DNA of 64,000 bases, from the NCBI RefSeq assembly GCF_964355755.1, contig NC_092672.1:36886501-36950500 (forward strand). Reading direction: 5' to 3'. Source of the stretch: Antedon mediterranea. Lineage: Eukaryota > Echinodermata > Crinoidea > Comatulida > Antedonidae. Both the position numbers and the translations under genes were made by a program. This document shows, piece by piece, positions 1 through 10,481 of this stretch (positions are counted from its first letter, which is position 1; every line of letters begins with the position of its first letter). The notes under the pieces were generated by a model, which ran no database searches, had not been told where the DNA came from, and saw nothing but the letters and a program-made list of their open reading frames with translations.

Positions 1-868
1 GCATACATTAGACAATTTGCCAGTCACGAGTACGAACGTACAACAGCATACCACGAAAGACTCGCTATTGAGCAAAGTGTTATACATGGTACAGACAGGT
101 TTATGGCAGTCAGAAAACGACGACGATCTAAAACCATTCCTACACCGAAGAGACGAATTGAGTGTAGAACAGGACTGTTTGCTGTGGGGATACAGGGTAG
201 TGATTCCACCGAAACTCAGAGGGGCAGTTCTGGAGGAGCTTCATTGTGCTCACCCCGGAATCGTGCGTATGAAAGAGATTGCGCGAAGTCATGTCTGGTG
301 GCCCCAGATAGATTCCGACATTGAACGATTGGTGAAGCAATGTCAAGCATGTCACCAAACACAAAGTCGACCAAGCGTAGCACCAATGATGCCCTGGATC
401 TGGCCAAATCAGCCTTGGACACGAATACATATTGACTATGCGCAGAAAGATAAACGAGATTATCTAGTAGTGGTTGACTCATATTCGAAATGGCCAGAAG
501 TCGTTCAGATGAACAGTACGACGAGTGCAGCGACCATCAAAGCGATGAGAGAGTTGTTCAGTAGATACGGATTGCCTGTTCAACTTGTAAGCGATAATGG
601 ACCTCAATTTGTTAGCGACGAATTTGAATTCTTCTTAAAGCAAAACGGGGTGAAACATGTAAAGGTTGCACCTTATCACGCCGCAAGCAACGGAGCAGCA
701 GAACGAATGGTTCAATCTTTCAAAAGATCGTTAGCGGCAAGCCGAGCGAATGGGAAGGATTTCCAACAATGTTTGGACAGATTTCTTTTATCGTATCGCA
801 CAACAAAACACGCAACTACGGGACAAACGCCAGCGAAGTTATTCATGGGCCGTGAGTTACGTAGCCAT

Positions 869-1135
869 AACATCGGCATGGGTTCGAGGCTCACTCACTC
901 CATGGTTCTGGTGGTAGAACGAGTCTTCTCGGATAAGGACTATAAACCGTAGGTCCAGTGTACACATCTAGCTCGTGTGCACTTTAAAGAACCTAGTACA
1001 TCTTTCGAGACGAGTAGGGGGTTACCCCGGTGTATTAGTACATCACAGCCACTGATCACCAACTGGGCCCTCTGGGAGACCAGTCTTTGACTGAAGAGGT
1101 TACCCAGTATAAATATATATTTCAATTCAATTCAG
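869..1135 (+). mobile_element. SINE-like insertion in the integrase frame
   Basis: This block of about 267 bp sits between two halves of the integrase that would otherwise join. Near its start is a polymerase III B-box-like stretch (GGTTCGAGGCTCACTC) and it ends in an AT-rich tail with TTCAATTCAATTCAG. Its middle (TCGAGACGAGTAGGGGGTTA) closely matches the tRNA-Leu-like SINE at 33013-33185, so both probably belong to one family, here 5' truncated. Exact ends and target duplication are not resolved. Confidence 0.6.
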
Positions 1136-1464
1136 TTGAGAACGCGAGTATCACTTTTACATCCCAGTACAGAAAACAAGGTACACAAGCAGAGTGATCA
1201 GAAGCTTCATCACGACAAAACGAAAGATCTACGAGAATTTTACCCAGGTGAAATGGTATTAGTGAAAGATTTCCGACAAGAGGGAAAGTGGTGGCCAGGT
1301 ACCGTGATAGAACGTACCGCTCCAAAATCATACGTAATTAGTGTTGAGGATGGCCGAGTGTGGAAAAGACACATTGACCAGTTGAAAGCGACAGACGCGG
1401 ACGCTTACGCGAGTAAAACCCCTACTTCACATAGCGAGTTGGAACACAAGATTAAACAGACAGT

Positions 1465-1930
1465 ACCAACAAAGATTGTATAGCGCCGCTACGCTGCGCA
1501 AGATAGGTAACTGGGTGAGACCTTTGTAATCCATGGACGCCATTCCGGCGGACAAGTTTGAACCGGAATAAAGTCGTTGTCAAGGCAATATCCACGATGT
1601 TTCGGTTAAAGAACGAAGTTGTCTAACCAAACATATCAATGTAAACACACAGAATTAATCGGAAGGTGTCCAGATCCCAAAGAAATTTTTATTTTACTTT
1701 GTTTACATAATTTCTTCTCTTTTCGATCAATCAATCATAAAGATGGTTAACCACAGATACTTCAAGGCGGACCGCAAAATTTAAACCATTTACATTTAAA
1801 TCACAATAATAACCTGTCCGCCCGAATGGCGTCCATGTATTTACTGGGCGCGTAGTGTTATAAGATAGGAGCTTGGCAACAGTTACCTATCTTGCACCGC
1901 GTAGCGGCGCTATATAATCTTTGGTACCAA
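1465..1930. mobile_element. Foldback MITE with long terminal inverted repeats
   Basis: The left arm near 1467-1514 (core TAGCGCCGCTACGCTG and CAAGATAGGTAACTG) is the imperfect reverse complement of the right arm near 1879-1927. A second inner pair also folds back: ATGGACGCCATTCCGGCGGA near 1533 against the block at 1816-1837. No coding sequence is present, so it must have been mobilised in trans. It is inserted in the 3' part of the Gypsy pol gene, so it is younger than that element. The superfamily is not assigned because no clear target duplication is visible. Confidence 0.75.
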
Positions 1931-2329
1931 TAACGATTTTGCGAGCGAAACGATTGCGAACAAAGAGCAAACATCCACCAACCAACCGGTTGAAGAGGAA
2001 CATAGATTGTCTTCATCGCCTGAGGTTATTCCACGACGCTCCACGCGACTTCAAAGGAAGCCAACGCGACTTATCGAAGAGATATAGAACTTGTGAACAA
2101 TGTTATTATTATGAACGTTAAAGTTACGTTGTTCATGTTTTTACACAAAGTTATAATGGTGAGAATTACTCACATTTGTTAATTATATGAGGAACCAAAT
2201 AAGAGCTATCTGGAACTATAGAAGCAGTAATTTAATCACGATGATTAACCTATTTGATTAACAAGATAATTAACGAAAGGTTATTGTGCTTATTGATATA
2301 ATGTTAACGTTAAAATAAGAAAGGAGGAG

Positions 2330-2508
2330 TGTAGTATATGCACGCGCACATATATATATATGCGTACTCCGCATATGCTCTGACGACGTTAGCCTACAAA
2401 ACGTTCTATACTTGTTCATGACTACTAGTTGGTTTCATTAAATACGTTCATTATTATACTCATCTCAACGTACTTATTAATTTTTCTACGACGATACACG
2501 ACATTACA
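2330..2508 (+). repeat. 3' LTR of the Gypsy element
   Basis: It starts with TG directly after the polypurine tract and ends at a CA dinucleotide (ACATTACA). It contains an AT repeat, TATATATATATG, that could act as a TATA box. The 5' partner is not in the window, so the right boundary is an estimate. Confidence 0.6.
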
Positions 2509-4106
2509 TCTCTCAGGTAATACTAATAGGCCTTTACGGTAGCTATACAGTTACGTTACCGATCGTCTGCATATGGTTTTAAAGTTATATTAGGCTAGTA
2601 CACTTATGAAAATGAACTAAACTAATTCCTCCCTGCTTCACTAAACATAAACATATCGATACAATTACCATTTAGTGAATGCTAATTATTAGATATTTAG
2701 ATAATTGCCTACATGTTGTAAATTGTTTTACTTACCTTAAAAACGCATAAGTTCAGTTGTTGAAGAGGATCGAAAATAGAACTTATGAACGCTCTCGTCA
2801 AGTCATAGTAATTGTACAGTATTACCAATACGGAAATCGATACATGTTGTTGGGTTTTATATCTTTTATTACCTTTCGTCAATTCGTGTATTAATATTCT
2901 TAGTAAATGAAAACATGATGCTGAACTGAACTATATTTATTGGCCGTGAAAAAAAGCTTCATTTAATCATTTGACAATAAGAAGAGTCATTAATAGTTGG
3001 AACAATATCAGTTAATTCTGTTCAGGCCTACGCCTATTGCTTATTGCTGGCAAGATTGTGCTTGATATAGCCTAACATGAAAATGAAATGAAAAATGCCG
3101 AATTAAAATATTTATAAATATTATCAAAGAACTTATTCTTTAATATTATTATGAAACATTGCCCTTTTTTTCAAAGAATAAAAATAGCAAATTATTGTTT
3201 TTGTTAGAATGAGTGGAACGCTCACTTCGCCTGCGAGGACCTGCCCACAGATGATTCTCGAATACATTTCGACGTAAAAAACTGGCAATGTTAAAATGTA
3301 CCGAGGCTCACTATGCAGGACTAATACCCGTCGTTCACAAGGGGCAAATAAATACAGACATAATAATAGATAATAATTGCGAATAATCGCGTTGGCATAG
3401 TACAAAATCTAAATTTTGCCGTAAAAGCGCTCGCGCATAATGGTTCCTATACAACTATGAATTTGCCTCGTAAGGTAAACGTCATAAGTTCCGTTCAGTT
3501 ATTCAAAATGTCGACATAAGCACTCTCGTGCAACTAGTTCCTTTCAGTTCAGTTGAGTTCCGTTTCGACATAAGGGCCCCTTTAGGCCTATATTATACTT
3601 TATTTTAATTAATTTTATTTTAGATTCACAGCAGGCATAGTTGACATTTTAATCTGTTTTAATATCCTTAGGCCTACATTTTAAAAATCACATTACGTAC
3701 ATCAGTTTATATCATATTCCTCACTATTCTAAACGTCACTATTTTATTTTTTGAACCAAAAAAAGCAAAATAAAAACATAACTTAAAATTGATTTGTTCA
3801 CAACGCATCGAATAGCCATGGCAACGCAATATTACATTATTCCTATAACAGAACAGATCCATTGATGTTGACAACTAACTTAAATGACATTATTGGTGCC
3901 CTCTTAAAACATTATTTGTCTCTCCGCAGAAAACTGAATTGTTCAAATTATTGTTTAGAATAGAGTCGCGAATGCCACTTTGTTATAGTTGTAGTCAATC
4001 GATCGCATCTTTTGTACTTTTTCAGATCACTTCGTTGTATTTCGTTATTCTGTACTTCTGAACCGGCCATGGGGTTCCTTAAGGTATCCTACCCATTTTT
4101 ATATCT
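2509..4106. other. Intergenic, plus 3' UTR of the small membrane-protein gene
   Basis: AT-rich sequence without convincing codons on either strand. Minus-strand AATAAA signals (read as TTTATT on the plus strand) near 3745 and 3615 could be the polyadenylation sites of the gene ending at 4107. Confidence 0.4.
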
Positions 4107-5948
4107 TTAATAAACATCATTTTCGAGTAACTTATCGTCTTTGTAAGTGTCTTTAACCTGCGCTGCAAGCAACTCATCTTTAAACAGGTTTTCGTAACTT
4201 AATTCTGTAGAATGCCGCTGTTCTTCATTACAGTACGTATTTGGTAGCCAATCTCTGGCATCTGGATACGTGTATTCAAATTCCGCGGTGCTTGGTTTCA
4301 TGACTTCGTATCCTACATCTGGTGGCAGTGGTGGTGGGGGTGGAGGTGGAGGCGGTGGTGGTGCAATTGGTTGATAAGTGTTCTTTTGTTGCAAATGTAA
4401 TTGTTGTTGATGTTTCTTTACGTTGCTTCGAGGTTTGTGTTTCTCATCTTTAAAAAAAGCAAAATATATAAATACCGGTACTGGGTCATTTATTATGAAA
4501 AGTTGAAAGTAAACATAGGAATATATTGCGCCAAGATATGAACAAATTTAATCTAAGTGTAAAGCTGTAGCTTGGTGGTTAAACGTGCTTGTCTTTCAAT
4601 CCAAAGGCCCAGGGTTCAGTATATTATTGCCAGGGTTGTAACTCACGACTTTTTCAACTCCACTCCCTAGGCCTAAAATAAGACTTATATATTCAAGACA
4701 ACCACGATAAATTATAAAATAGTTTATCCATCTTGTAATTGGGGTTATTCGCTGTTGGATGAATTAAAGCTTGGCTCCCACTAGGACGCAACAAGGATGT
4801 AAGAGCAACGCAAGTAATTTGACCAATCACGACGCGTTCAATTGTGATCCATCGCATTGTGATTGGTCAAATGTTGTTGTTCCTGTGTGCGTTGCGTCCT
4901 AGTGGGAAGTACTCAAAATGTATGATCAGGGTGTGACTTCTTGAGAACTCTCCATTATTTGAAAACATAGACTTATTATTCATAGGAAAATAAGTGCTTA
5001 TTTAATAACAGTGTGGTCTTACGTGTTTTCATCGGCGTTGAACTACTTGATGTGTTTAGAGTGTATCTAGAAAAAGAATATAGGTATTAATGAAATCTTT
5101 AATAATGATATAAAAAAGCTTCAACAAAACAATTAAATATAATGATTTTTTTATTTTATATTAACATGATGGGGCTATCATAATATTGTATACCATCATA
5201 GTGTTCCGCCCTCTAGTGGATGTTATTGCCGCACTTATCAAGAAATAGTTGCGTATGTTATCATTATTATACAATGTGCTATATAATTAATATATTTTTA
5301 ATATTAAATTGATCAAAGGTCCGATATACAATTTAGTATTAAAGACCAAGACACAACTCATAAATCCAGTACATAGGCTTATAGTTCTACAGCAAACCAT
5401 CGAACAGTTTTGACACCGTGAAGCTCTCATCTAAACACCATCAAACTTTGTGACAAACAAAATGTGATGTGCGCCCCTATATGGACATGATGTTTAGGAA
5501 TATCACTACCATATTTGGACACATCACATTTTTGTTGTCAAACTAGTTTGATAGTGTAGACAGAGATTAAGTGACCACATCCATTCTACCACACCCAATG
5601 CTTAACCTATTTAGACATTTGGTCAGATTATTATATTTAGTTAGAATCTAAATGACAACCTTGCAATACTGTTAAATTTTAATGTTTTTTTAATGCCTTT
5701 CTGAATGTTTAAATTTTATGCGTAGTTTTGCTGTGAATTTGTCATTTTTAATGTTTCAATCTTGATGATGAATACAATATTTTCAGACTTTTGTCTACTT
5801 TTTGTAAATGTTTTATATCTGAATAAATAAACAAAATAACTTACTTATTTCTATAAACTAGTTTTCTATATAAAAAACAGACAATCACGAACAGAGCAGC
5901 GACTGCCAGTGACAGGAGCGTTATGATTACAGTGCATGTCGTATCCAT
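4107..5948 (-). CDS. Small single-pass membrane protein with polyproline and tyrosine motifs, unknown family
   Basis: Three exons join in phase: 5948-5845, 5066-5023 and 4447-4107. All borders are GT-AG and the donors are GTAAG. The product is about 162 residues. It starts MDTTC, followed directly by one hydrophobic segment of about 20 residues (VIITLLSLAVAALFVIVCFL) and basic residues (YRKLVYRNK), so an N-out/C-in signal anchor is likely. The cytoplasmic part has a Ser/Thr-rich exon, a basic Gln-rich stretch, a run of 11 prolines followed by LPP, and tyrosine motifs YEVM, YTYP, YENL and a C-terminal Tyr. YENL fits the Grb2 SH2 consensus (Y-x-N) and the proline run fits profilin, EVH1 or SH3 ligands; this is inference. 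I recognise no homologue. It points away from the BCR-like gene, with start codons about 3.7 kb apart. Confidence 0.6.
4558..4690 (+). mobile_element. tRNA-derived SINE, family B
   Basis: A tRNA-like head with an A-box region (AGCTTGGTGGTTAAACGTG) and a B-box region (CCCAGGGTTCAGT) is followed by an unrelated body. It lies in intron 2 of the minus-strand membrane-protein gene. A reverse-oriented copy is at 29343-29462, and a related B-box segment occurs twice at 39871-40030. Confidence 0.6.
4765..4912. mobile_element. MITE, CCCACTAG family
   Basis: Terminal inverted repeats: CTTGGCTCCCACTAGGACGC on the left and GCGTCCTAGTGGGAAGTA on the right. There is a nearly palindromic interior of about 100 bp (ACCAATCAC and GTGATTGGT) and no ORF. 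The same family forms the cluster at 53180-53925. It lies in intron 2 of the small membrane-protein gene. Confidence 0.75.
5421..5570. mobile_element. Palindromic MITE, family M1, copy 1
   Basis: This short element has inverted ends related to CTGTCTACACTATCAAACT and an AT-rich core containing ATGTGCCCAWATATGG-type motifs. This copy is in intron 1 of the small membrane-protein gene. The family recurs at about fifteen sites in the window. Confidence 0.75.
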
Positions 5949-6920
5949 CGCTAAACTTTCTCCTTTCTGCTACTTCATTATTTTTATTTCTCTTCAGTCT
6001 TTCCTAAAAGTTCACCAGTCGTTTTTAATTGCCTTCAACGATCTTCTCTACAAATGTTTATTGTTTTGCGAAAAAGATGACGCAATTTCATGTTGTACAG
6101 AATGTTGTAAGAATAGGCCTATACTATTTTTATGATGTTACACTATTTCCTTGAATGTACAGTTATCACATAAAAACAGTAGTTTGCAAGAATAATGTGC
6201 TCACCGCAACACTTAAAACTCCATAAAAAAATATGTGTATTCGTGTATCCTTTGTATATTGTATTCAGCTATGCCGCTTCTCCTGTAAGAACCACTGTTC
6301 CAGTACCGGTATCTCTCCTTGCTGCTACCTCCAGTATATATGATAATATTTTTAGAACAGAGAGCTATTTTCCGATGTCAACAAGCCTCATTAAAGCAGA
6401 TTGCTTATAAGATTATACACATTAAACATGTACACAAGAATTCACCTTTCAGTTTTACCATTATTTGATTGTTATAATTCGTTTCGATGTAGTTTCGTGC
6501 TTAGTTTTGTTTATTGTTTTAGAGTTTACACAGACTGATCAGTTCATGGTCAATTAAGTATAATGTTCAATGTTGAATTGTTATTAACTATATCAATTTA
6601 TGGCCGTTTCTAAACTTTCCTCTTTGACAGTTACACGGTAGCTTTTCCAATCAATGAAACCGATATTTGAAACATATTATTGATTATTTGAAAATCAATA
6701 CATATTCAATTATTGAATATTTTTATCCAAAGGTGCGTGTTTAAATTGACAGAAAGCATGAAGAATCTTATGAGGTTTATGTAATCAAAAGATGTTCTTT
6801 TTATTGCTGATCCATACAAAATATTCCATACTGTCAAATTATTGAAACAGTGCTCATACTCGGAATAAAGTGGTTAACTTGCGAAGAAGAAACGTTTTTA
6901 GTCGCGTGGAAGCGACTCTA
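5949..6920. other. Upstream region of the membrane-protein gene
   Basis: No supported coding exon on either strand. It should hold the promoter of the minus-strand gene starting at 5948, but no clear core element is visible. Confidence 0.35.
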
Positions 6921-6929
6921 TAGTTCACT

Positions 6930-7012
6930 ATGTCGGTCGGTCGGTCTGTCTGTCTGTCTGTCTGTCGGTTTGTCGGTCTGTCTGTCGGTCTGTCTGTCTG
7001 TCGGTCCGGTAT
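6930..7012 (+). repeat. (TCTG/TCGG)n microsatellite, copy 1
   Basis: A run of GTCTGTCTGTCGG units is bounded by TATAGTTCACTATGTCGG on the left and GGTCCGGTATCACTATGC on the right. The same repeat with the same flanks recurs at 7585-7672, so the microsatellite is carried inside a larger dispersed element. Confidence 0.8.
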
Positions 7013-7584
7013 CACTATGCGTTTTATCGCTTTATGACCGTATCTTGATATCAGTTTAATCTAGCTAAGTCAATTTTTCACAGAATATTCCTTATGGCCA
7101 GGAATCGATGTGGTTATGTTTTCACGGTGCGCAATAAAAAATTACGCGGTCTACGCACGATTTAACGAAATCACGTTTGTAATCATATCTTAACAACCAT
7201 GAATCACAATTAAATAAAATTTGGTACTCATAAATTTCAGGGCATAAATCATCATATGGCAATACAATTATGTGCGTAGCGCATGTAACGCATGCGTACG
7301 CGCGCTTAAAATTTTCAAAATTTATTTTCTATGAAATAAGAGTACGTTTCAGGCAATTTTAAGCGTTTACAAAATTGCCATGAGTGCGCAGATTTTTGCG
7401 CGCGCACTGCGCGTTAAATGTTATTGCGCACTCTTTTTACCCGATTTCTGTTTTCTTGACTTACTTTTCAACTCGAAATTACGTTATACGAGCACGTCAA
7501 AAGTGACAGGCTACGCACGTGTAAATTAAAATATAAATGTTTTTAAACATTTCAACATTTTTAAACATGTTCAGTAATTTCGGT

Positions 7585-7672
7585 CAGTATAGTTCACTAT
7601 GTCGGTCGGTCCGTCTGTCTGTCGGTCTGTCTGTCTGTCGGTCTGTTTGTCTGTCGGTCCGGTATCACTATG
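7585..7672 (+). repeat. (TCTG/TCGG)n microsatellite, copy 2
   Basis: Same flanks and same tetranucleotide array as at 6930-7012, about 660 bp further on. Just downstream at 7740-7775 is a minus-strand B-box-like motif (GAGGGATTCGAACCTGTGAC), possibly a degraded SINE. Confidence 0.75.
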
Positions 7673-7799
7673 CATTGTAGCACGCGACTTTTAATGGCTG
7701 TTGGCCTTGTTATAATAATGTTAACAATAAAAAATGTCTCTGGAGGGATTCGAACCTGTGACCTCTTGCCTCGCAATACAATTGATTTACAAAATTTAG

Positions 7800-9300
7800 C
7801 ATATATGCCTATAAAAGAAACAAAGAAAAAACTGTAGCAAATAGCCATATCGGTACTTAAATTAAAACGTTAAAAAACGTTTAAACATGTTTAATTCATT
7901 TACCGCTACTTACAGTATTATTATACAACCCCCTCATCGGGGGAGTAAATGTACTGCAAAGTGGTACTGTAGGGTATTAGGCCGATTTTCCACTAGGCGA
8001 ATTTGTTCGCGCGAAGCCAAATCCTTCTCTACGCATATGCGTATTAGCTGACGCCTACATATTAATGTATTCAAGCACTTAAGATCCCATCAATAATGTA
8101 AGATAAAGAAATTGTTTAAATTCAATTCACCTTTATTTCAGACAAATTGTCCATATGAAACATATACATACAATCAAAAGAGAAAGAAATACAAGGCATT
8201 ATGTGACAACCGTCCAAGAAAGAGGACCACGAATTATTATTTTGTTGACATATAGTGCCTCTCTCCACTTAAAATACATTTTGGAATCAAACAGTAAATA
8301 TTCATAAATACAATAACATTTTTTGCTTAATTTTTTTTTTACTTTAAACCGACTACAAACCGAGAAATAAAGACAAAATTTTTATATATGTGAACTTTAT
8401 TCAATTATCAATCGTACATTTTTTTTGTATTATAATGGTAACCATAATAACGTGTATTTACAGTGATTTTTACAAAAAAAAAAATAATTATAAAATATAT
8501 ACAGTAATTATTTACAGTAATGGTAATAAAAACAGAAGTTGAATAATAAAATACTGAAAAATACAATTAAGTTTCATTAGAAAAGATGAATTTAATTGTT
8601 TTCAAGTGAATATTCCCCATTTATCTCTACTTGACCTACTCATGAATGTCTGAGAATGATATAGCGCCACGTGATTAATGTAATCATGTTTAATATTACA
8701 GTATTCAAATGCCAAGCAGTTGTGACGTAATTTCACCTATGACGTAAACAAAAGTCACACGCGCCCATACTATTACACAAGTTGGACGCGCCCGTGTACA
8801 CGTTACCTCCGGTGACAATGACTATAGGCTAGACAACAACAGTCATGCAACCACGTGTTACTCTCGAACTACATACACTTTATTAACATTATTAATTAAG
8901 AATGATGACTAATGTGTTATGACACGCAAAAAATATTATTTTTGTTATTTACAACTACAACACATTTACATGATTTCACTAGGTCTATTAGCAAGGCCTA
9001 AAATCCAATATGGACCTGACTTTTAGGTAAAAATATAAAATATTCGTTCACCAAATTTAAATTTCATAAATGAACTGCTATATAATTTTACATAATTATG
9101 AACAAAGGCCCTATTCACACACATTAATTTAATTAATGTACCTATATTTCTTGTTTTGTATACAAATTAATTTAAGTTATAACTAAAATCATAGCGAAGA
9201 CATACTATGGAGTACTTATAGCCTATATAAATCATGGAGCTATATATTATTTATTAATGTATAGCTCCATGGATAAATCACTATTAATCACTTTTTATTT
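7800..9300. other. Intergenic between the two divergent genes
   Basis: AT-rich, no coding exon seen. A small perfect-looking hairpin sits at about 9234-9272 (ATGGAGCTATA against TATAGCTCCAT). Confidence 0.35.
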
Positions 9301-9347
9301 GTAACCATTATGCTGTGTTATTGTCACATGGTAAGATTAGTAAACAA

Positions 9348-9395
9348 TGACGTCATTTACTTAAGTTCCCACACCAAAGGCGCCGCCCACTTTTG
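9348..9395 (+). promoter_or_regulatory. Candidate promoter of the BCR-like gene: CRE and GC-box
   Basis: A perfect palindromic CRE/ATF site, TGACGTCA, lies at 9348-9355, about 255 bp before the start codon. A GC-rich patch, GGCGCCGCCCAC, follows near 9380 and stands out in an AT-rich background. Together they suggest a TATA-less promoter here. The transcription start itself cannot be placed from sequence. Confidence 0.4.
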
Positions 9396-9610
9396 TTTAC
9401 GAATGGTAGAGGTCGCTGCTTAAAGTTGTTTTGTTGGTTTATTTCTTGTCCATTGAACTGTTCAGTATATATCGTCTGCCAGTTGGTTGGTTTCGAAGGT
9501 GGCTAGGATTTGCATTGTACTGGCATCAGGTAGTGTTTTGTAAGATAATAATATAAGTAAATCCATTGATTTGACGTTGAATACCAGATTTAAGAAAAAT
9601 AACTTTAGGG

Positions 9611-10481
9611 ATGAGCGCCAGGGAGAGGCTAACGAGCGCATTTTCGCTCAAATTTGGCCACAGTAACAAACCCCCGGAACTGGACTGCTTTGAGAATTCT
9701 ATCAAGGGCCAACAGCTTATCGATGCTTTTGATCAGGACCTAACTTCTTTAGCGGAAAAAATTATTAAAGTTCAGGGCGAATTGGATCGTATTACTTTTG
9801 TACGGAATTGGATTGTTGAAGAAATTAAACAGCAAACAGAGTGCACACCTTCCGTAGAGGCACAGGTAACAGAGAACGGAAACGTCAGTTCAGATCCAGA
9901 AATGAGCAGTAACAACAATCACAGAGGAGGAATAGAGGGGAATGAGTCCGGTACTAGCCCGCCCCTTTCAACATTCAGACCTGCTGGAGTTGTACAAAGA
10001 AAGAAGCCCCCCGTTGTACCCCCAAGAAGAGATTCTAGCCGTAATTCACGCGACTTTGAAACTGTAAACGTGAAACCTAATTCGCGTCCTCAAAGTTTCC
10101 AAGGTCCCCCCATCGTTGAGAAACCAGAAACGGATTCAGATGATGATTCCGATGATTATGAACAGATCTACGAGAACATAGATTTCCTGAAGAATCCGAA
10201 AGCATTCGGGCTTGGGTATATTGGGTGTATTAAAGTACCGTCGCCCGAACCGGTTCGTCGCTTAATCGACGAAGACACAGACTATGAAAATGAAAATTTT
10301 GATGATGATTTGGCACACCATCGAGTCAGTCGTCAGCATAGTATAGAAGGCATGAGCGTGAATGAGCTTTTAACGAGCGGTGAGCATGCACCGACGAAAC
10401 TCTCTAAAATTTTTATTGAAGAGGATGTGATATCTGAGGTGTCCAACAGCATTGAGGATACCTACTCAAAGGCAGACTCAG
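9611..10481 (+). CDS. BCR: BCR exon 1: coiled-coil oligomerisation domain and Pro/Tyr region
   Basis: This exon encodes 290 residues. Residues 20-75 form a coiled coil (IKGQQLIDAFDQDL, EKIIKVQGELDRIT) equivalent to the BCR tetramerisation domain. A Pro/Arg cluster KKPPVVPPRRDS near residue 133 fits SH3 ligands. An acidic stretch follows with YEQI, YENI and, near residue 225, YENEN; the last two fit the Grb2 SH2 consensus Y-x-N, as the Y177 site does in human BCR. A Ser motif, RQHS, follows. The exon ends at a strong donor, GGTAAGT, in phase 1. The start is the first Met of the frame and precedes the coiled coil directly, which supports it. Confidence 0.92.

Larger units (their letters stand above)
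2..2087 (+). pseudogene. Gypsy pol/integrase, reading frame split by two insertions
   Basis: The frame is open from the window edge. The zinc-binding part shows the HCAHPG histidines and CQAC cysteines. The integrase core shows all three acidic residues: HIDYA, then LVSDNGPQFVSDEF, then NGAAERM. The match stops at MGRELRSH (866-868) and resumes at 1136 with LRTRVSLL, followed by the C-terminal PGEMVLVKDFRQ and WWPGTVIER motifs. It is lost again near 1465 and resumes after the MITE at about 1930 in another frame, ending with RRSTRLQRKPTRLIEEI and a stop. Such Arg-rich ends are typical of Gypsy Pol. The catalytic core is intact, so the damage is by insertion rather than old point decay. The product would insert retroelement cDNA into host DNA. 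Confidence 0.9.
1..2508 (+). mobile_element. Ty3/Gypsy LTR retrotransposon, 3' half, interrupted
   Basis: The left window edge cuts this element. In order it shows the end of the RNase H/integrase linker, integrase zinc-binding and core domains, the integrase C-terminal part, a short basic tail ending at a stop at 2085-2087, a polypurine tract (2317-2329, AAGAAAGGAGGAG) and a 3' LTR starting TGTAGTATATG at 2330. The likely LTR end is the CA at 2507-2508, giving an LTR of about 179 bp; that end is inferred only from the TG...CA rule because the 5' LTR is outside the window. Two later insertions break the pol frame: a SINE-like block (869-1135) and a MITE (about 1465-1930). This copy cannot be autonomous. 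Confidence 0.88.
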
